Shown here piece by piece: positions 60,684-63,683 of a stretch of DNA of 63,683 nt. Numbering within the stretch: the first letter of the stretch is position 1; each line of letters opens with the position of its first letter. The stretch covers positions 1 through 63,683 of the forward strand of contig JAWZSN010000029.1 of the NCBI GenBank assembly GCA_033875255.1. The letters run 5' to 3'. Both the position numbers and the translations under genes were made by a program. The DNA comes from Marinimicrococcus sp033875255. GTDB taxonomy: Bacteria; Pseudomonadota; Alphaproteobacteria; Geminicoccales; Geminicoccaceae. The notes below the pieces were generated by a model. That model was given only the letters and a program-made list of their open reading frames with translations, made no database searches and was not told the DNA's origin.

Positions 60684-62639
60684 ATGTCGATCCGCGTAAT
60701 CCTAACCCTCGTTCTGGCCCCGCTTGTGCTGGCCGCGTGCGAGACCGTCCATGTGCCCTCCGGCCCGGTGGCCGGCGGCCCGCTGGCGCCCGACGAGATC
60801 CTGCTGGTCCAGAACGAGACCAGAGCGCTCACCTTCCGGAGCTGCAAGGGCTGCACCAACAAGGGCGGGCCGCTCCATCTGCGCTTCCGCCTGAACGGCG
60901 ACAATCTGATCTACCAGGTGGCCCACGCCCCGCTCTCCAACCGCCCCTTCCAGCCGAAGGCGCCCTATTGGATCAACGTCCCGATCTGGTTCAACGGATT
61001 GCAGGGCATGTCCCTCGGGCTGGGCGGCTTCGACTTCGCCGAGGCGAGCAAGGTCACCGGCGCGGACGGCCGGACCTGGTACGTCACCGACTGGTACTGG
61101 AACGGGTTCCTCTACAAGGATCTTGACCGGCACGGGGAGTCCTACCCCTTCGCGTCCACCGAGAGAACGCGCGAGCACCGGCGGGCGATCCTGGCGCTCA
61201 TGCGCGAGAAGATCGCCGCCGGTATGCAGATCGATACCTGGCCGCTGGAGTTCACCATCCCCACCGTCCCGACCGGCGTCGAGTGGATGCGCGCCCGCAC
61301 CCTCACCGGCGAAGCGGCGCTGGCGGCCTTCGCCGATCCGGCGAGCGCCTACGAGCAGCACGTGGCGGCCGTGGACCAGGCCCAGGTGGACCATAGCGCC
61401 GGCCTCAAGGCGGCCGACAGCGCCAACAGGTCCTACCAGCGCTTCGTGGCCCGCGAGCTGACGCCGCTCACCGTCGCGGGGCTGGTCGGGCAGCGCAACT
61501 GTCCCGGTTTGCCCTACCCGCTTGAGATCAACTACAGCCCGCCCGAGACCTTCTACGGCGAAGCCCAGAACGCGCTGCGCCGGGCCACCTGCTACACGGA
61601 GGCGCTCGAGGCGTTCGATCCCGACGCCCTGGCCGACCGCTACGAGGAGGTGGCCGGCGAGGAGAGCGCGCTCTTCTCCGAGACCTACGGCATCGAGCGG
61701 TTCTCCCTGGCCGACGGGGAGAAGGAAGCCGCCGAGGCGGTCGCCAGCGTCAACCTCGCCCTCGAGCGCGCCGACTATCTCTTCAAGGGTGGCGACATCA
61801 CCGCCAAGAAGCGCGCCCGGGCCCGCCGCGAGCAGCAGCAGCAGACCGCGATGATGCAGGGCCTGATGGCCGGCCTGCAGGGCGTCGAGCAGACCCTGCA
61901 GCAGCGCCACGACATGGCGGCCGCCAGGATCGCGCGGCTCCAGGCCGAGGCGGTGCGCAACCACGTCCGCAAGCAGCGCGCCACAACCGCCGCCGCCACG
62001 ACGGCCAGGACCGCCGGCACGACCGCGGCACAGACGGGCGCCACGACCGCGGCACAGGCGGGCAACGCGGCCGCCGCGAGCGGCTCCACCGGCAGCTCCC
62101 CCGCCGCCGGCAAGGCCCCGGCCGGGCCCATGCTCACCGTCTACCAGGCGAGCAGCGCCATCACCTCGCTGCCCTCCGACATCCCGCACTGCGACCAGCA
62201 CCAGCTCGACGCCGCCCGCTCGCAGGAGGTGGCCTGCACCGCGGTGCGGCTCGTCAGTCTGCCGATGGTCTCCGCAGGCGACCCCGAGCGGTGCACGGGC
62301 GACGCCGAGCGGGACGTGATCGACGCCCTCGAGTCTGCCGTCATCGGCGGCATCTACCGCATGCAGTCGGTGACCCGCGGCGAGCTCGAGAAGCTGCGCG
62401 CCCACGGCCGCGAGCGCACCACCGCTACCGCCGGCCTCTTCTTCGAGCAGGACGCCGCCCGCGCCCAGCACGAGCTGATCGAGTGGAAATACGGCCTCTC
62501 CAAGGCCGGCCGCACCGCCCTCTACTTCCACGACCGCACCGAGCTGGTGAGCCACCTCCGCCACCGCAACTGCGCCGCCATCCGCTGGGAGAAGCCCGAC
62601 GGCTCCACCCGGATCGAGCGGCTGGACCGGGTGCAGTAG
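60684..62639 (+). CDS. Large hypothetical lipoprotein
   Basis: 651 residues. A short lipoprotein signal MSIRVILTLVLAPLVLAAC (lipobox LVLAAC, Cys19) is followed by a globular N-terminal part with a CKGC pair, a WYVTDWYWNGFLYK Trp-rich strand, two further Cys regions and a Gln-rich coiled coil (RREQQQQTAMMQGLMAGLQG to QQRHDMAAARIARLQ) near 380-430. An Ala/Thr linker of about 45 residues separates it from a C-terminal Cys-containing domain. No family is recognised. The ATG at 60663 is also in frame. It is probably an outer-membrane-anchored periplasmic protein. Confidence 0.7.
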   Translation: MSIRVILTLVLAPLVLAACETVHVPSGPVAGGPLAPDEILLVQNETRALTFRSCKGCTNKGGPLHLRFRLNGDNLIYQVAHAPLSNRPFQPKAPYWINVPIWFNGLQGMSLGLGGFDFAEASKVTGADGRTWYVTDWYWNGFLYKDLDRHGESYPFASTERTREHRRAILALMREKIAAGMQIDTWPLEFTIPTVPTGVEWMRARTLTGEAALAAFADPASAYEQHVAAVDQAQVDHSAGLKAADSANRSYQRFVARELTPLTVAGLVGQRNCPGLPYPLEINYSPPETFYGEAQNALRRATCYTEALEAFDPDALADRYEEVAGEESALFSETYGIERFSLADGEKEAAEAVASVNLALERADYLFKGGDITAKKRARARREQQQQTAMMQGLMAGLQGVEQTLQQRHDMAAARIARLQAEAVRNHVRKQRATTAAATTARTAGTTAAQTGATTAAQAGNAAAASGSTGSSPAAGKAPAGPMLTVYQASSAITSLPSDIPHCDQHQLDAARSQEVACTAVRLVSLPMVSAGDPERCTGDAERDVIDALESAVIGGIYRMQSVTRGELEKLRAHGRERTTATAGLFFEQDAARAQHELIEWKYGLSKAGRTALYFHDRTELVSHLRHRNCAAIRWEKPDGSTRIERLDRVQ

Positions 62640-62799
62640 GAGCTGAGCGCCGCGAGGCGGCGCGCAGCCAGCCCAAAGCGATATCACCGGGCGACATTGC
62701 TACTGTCCCGACATCCTACCCAACGATGTGCCTGCTCCGTGCGATGGTGCACGCATGGAGCAGCAGGATTCCCGCGGCATCGGGCGAGCGGCGTAGAAG

Positions 62800-63079
62800 G
62801 CGCTGCGACGCCGCGAGAGGCTGCTGCCGGCGGTGCAGGGCTGGATCGCCGCACACCAGCACGCGATCGCGCTCTTCCACCTCGCCTCCTGCGCGTCCGG
62901 ACACAATCCCGGCGAGTACCCGACAATCACCGCGGGCAGCAGCTGCGACAATGGCCGCAGCCGCACAGCAAGGACCAGATGAAGTCGGGCACCCGCCCGG
63001 TGATGCGGAGCATCCGACGCATGCCGGAGCGGACCAGAAGCGGCTTCTCTCCGCCGACCGCCCGCCATACTGCATGTAA
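62800..63079 (+). pseudogene. 3' remnant of an IS630-family transposase
   Basis: Two frames together match the C-terminus of an IS630-type transposase: WIAAHQHAIALFHLASCASGHN and PGEYPTI (degenerate form of 'LPSYSPELNPDEYL'), then in the next frame KDQMKSGTRPVMRSIRRMPERT and SGFSPPTARHTA (compare 'K..L...V..HMR.....P.R..SYF..P.VRYAA'). A frameshift and substitutions in the active-site region make it non-functional. The 5' part is missing or too decayed to recognise. Confidence 0.65.
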
Positions 63080-63093
63080 TGTTCGGCGCAAAT

Positions 63094-63321
63094 CTAGGAC
63101 TTCATTATCTGTATTTTTACATAAAGAGACCATGCGAACATAATAATCGAGAAAGAATATGAACCATCCAGCTTGAACACAGCATCAAAAATAATTGCAA
63201 AAAACGACGCCACCAAAACATCGATCCATGAGATAGCTATTTTATTAGCAATTGACTTTGGCCTCTCAAGCTTCGCGTCGTTGTAAAATACTTTACTAAT
63301 CTCAGTTATCGCTATAGTCAC
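63094..63321 (-). CDS. Small AT-rich membrane protein, second gene of a two-gene unit
   Basis: 75 residues from a GTG at 63321 that overlaps the stop of the upstream frame by four bases (GTGA). Sequence: TIAITEISKVFYNDAKLERP, then two hydrophobic stretches (IAISWIDVLVASFFAIIFDA and SYSFSIIMFAWSLYV). The codon use is AT-rich, unlike everything else in the window, pointing to recent acquisition. An ATG 16 codons upstream is also open, but the overlap favours the GTG. No family seen. Confidence 0.55.
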   Translation of the reverse strand: MTIAITEISKVFYNDAKLERPKSIANKIAISWIDVLVASFFAIIFDAVFKLDGSYSFSIIMFAWSLYVKIQIMKS

Positions 63322-63557
63322 ACAAACTGATCTCGAGGATTTAGAATGAATGTTAATTTCAATATACATAGACCAAAAAAAATTGTCGCTATAATAAACA
63401 ATGAAAACGCCTCATATGACCAGTTACTCACAAAAGTTGCCAACGCTCCGATTGAAAATATAGATGACACAATAGGAGATTAATTATCAAGGATCTTTTT
63501 CTTTTCGGATGCGCCAGTTAGGTCTTCAAGAATAGACATTTTCTGCTTTCTGTCCAT
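63318..63557 (-). pseudogene. Small AT-rich membrane protein gene, interrupted by a stop and cut by the IS
   Basis: An ATG at 63557 (directly beside the IS target site) or 63539 opens MSILEDLTGASEKKKILDN, which ends in an in-frame TAA at 63480-63482. The same frame then continues as SPIVSSIFSIGALATFVSNW and SYEAFSLFIIATIFFGLCIL, clearly membrane-protein-like, up to the TGA at 63318. One nonsense change would explain this. The IS at 63560 probably removed the original 5' region. It is coupled to the downstream gene by a GTGA overlap. Confidence 0.5.
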
Positions 63558-63559
63558 GA

Positions 63560-63580
63560 GAGCCCAACCCGAAAAGAGTT
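63560..63580 (+). repeat. Left inverted repeat of the right IS5-family element
   Basis: GAGCCCAACCCGAAAA pairs with the right end of the left IS (see 105-124). The triplet before it, TGA at 63557-63559, fits a TNA target. Confidence 0.6.
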
Positions 63581-63636
63581 GAGCGGTTTCAGCGGGTTGT
63601 GATTCCGTTCCGTTGCCACACAGCACGGAGCCGACA

Positions 63637-63683
63637 ATGCCTTGGACTGAAACCGCTCGCCGCGACTATGCCCGCCGGCGCGT
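63637..63683 (+). CDS. IS5-family transposase, N-terminal start only (continues beyond the window)
   Basis: MPWTETARRDYARRR is the typical N-terminus of this transposase type ('MPWTETTRRQYRR...'). Preceded by CGGAG. It has the same orientation as the fragment at 3-107, and probably the same element. Confidence 0.8.
   Translation, partial: MPWTETARRDYARRR

Noticed and set aside
63346..63483. 45-codon plus-strand frame in the AT-rich patch with a GAGG before its ATG
   Set aside because: It reads plausibly (MNVNFNIHRPKKIVAIINNE...) but overlaps the minus-strand membrane frames, whose GTGA coupling and hydrophobic segments are better support. It stays possible.

Overview
The window is GC-rich (close to 70% by eye) with tightly packed, often overlapping genes. 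The gene content points to an alphaproteobacterium, probably of the Rhodospirillales/Geminicoccales type: an NDUFA12-family complex I protein, a fabI-aroC pair, several TRAP and ABC uptake systems, a soxCD pair, a class II ribonucleotide reductase and cydAB of the cyanide-insensitive type. This placement is inference; there is no rRNA or marker set here. Both ends lie inside IS5-family insertion sequences in the same orientation: the 3' end of a transposase at 3-107 and the 5' end of another at 63637-63683. A window that starts and stops inside copies of one repeat looks like an assembly contig broken at a repeat.

Layout. 1-400: IS end and a gene it cut. 449-3940: iron-dependent alcohol dehydrogenase and a TRAP dctQM pair. 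4166-10276: an IclR-controlled catabolic and uptake locus (IclR, ABC permease, binding protein, ATPase, a dimeric-barrel protein and a Gfo/Idh/MocA oxidoreductase, with a divergent TIM-barrel isomerase), sharing a perfect palindromic operator at 9374-9388. 10289-12486: EamA exporter and an orphan TRAP binding protein. 12786-14773: an RTX/EF-hand-like secreted protein, a 42-aa membrane peptide with its own terminator, and an entericidin-like lipoprotein. 14937-19534: class II aldolase, 2-keto-4-pentenoate hydratase-like enzyme, and a coupled M20 peptidase, P1 (DmpA/NylC-type) peptidase and racemase-like operon. 19676-26532: a DUF5060 glycoside hydrolase, a thiolase, soxCD, an Xre-RES toxin-antitoxin pair and a small protein. 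26968-31003: aldo/keto reductase with an amidohydrolase, a small acidic protein, and speD-speE. 31283-37368: BCCT transporter, cydAB with a DUF2474-type mini-subunit, and a second orphan TRAP binding protein. 37624-38988: tandem SH3-like secreted paralogs, the first frameshifted.

39258-53918 mixes housekeeping genes (ilvD, fabI, aroC, NDUFA12, nrdJ) with the most unusual locus of the window. At 41089-43737 a three-domain fusion (nucleotidyltransferase, PqqD/RRE-like domain, HPr-kinase-like P-loop domain) sits directly downstream of a 68-residue Tat-leader mini-protein that has a near-perfect ribosome binding site. This resembles the uncharacterised HPr-rel-A type gene sets and the tailoring kinases and nucleotidyltransferases of some RiPP clusters, but no cyclase or maturation protease is present. 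nrdJ is preceded by two NrdR-box-like sites 31 bp apart.

54066-63560 holds an ArsR regulator, a decayed IS1380-family transposase, an envelope cluster (an Lpp-like lipoprotein ending in lysine between two L,D-transpeptidases), an MFS transporter, an N-formylglutamate amidohydrolase-like enzyme, a large unknown lipoprotein, a decayed IS630-family transposase and an AT-rich patch with two small coupled membrane proteins that the right-hand IS has probably cut.

Bases, motifs and overlaps are read directly from the sequence. Family names come from motif recognition without database searches.
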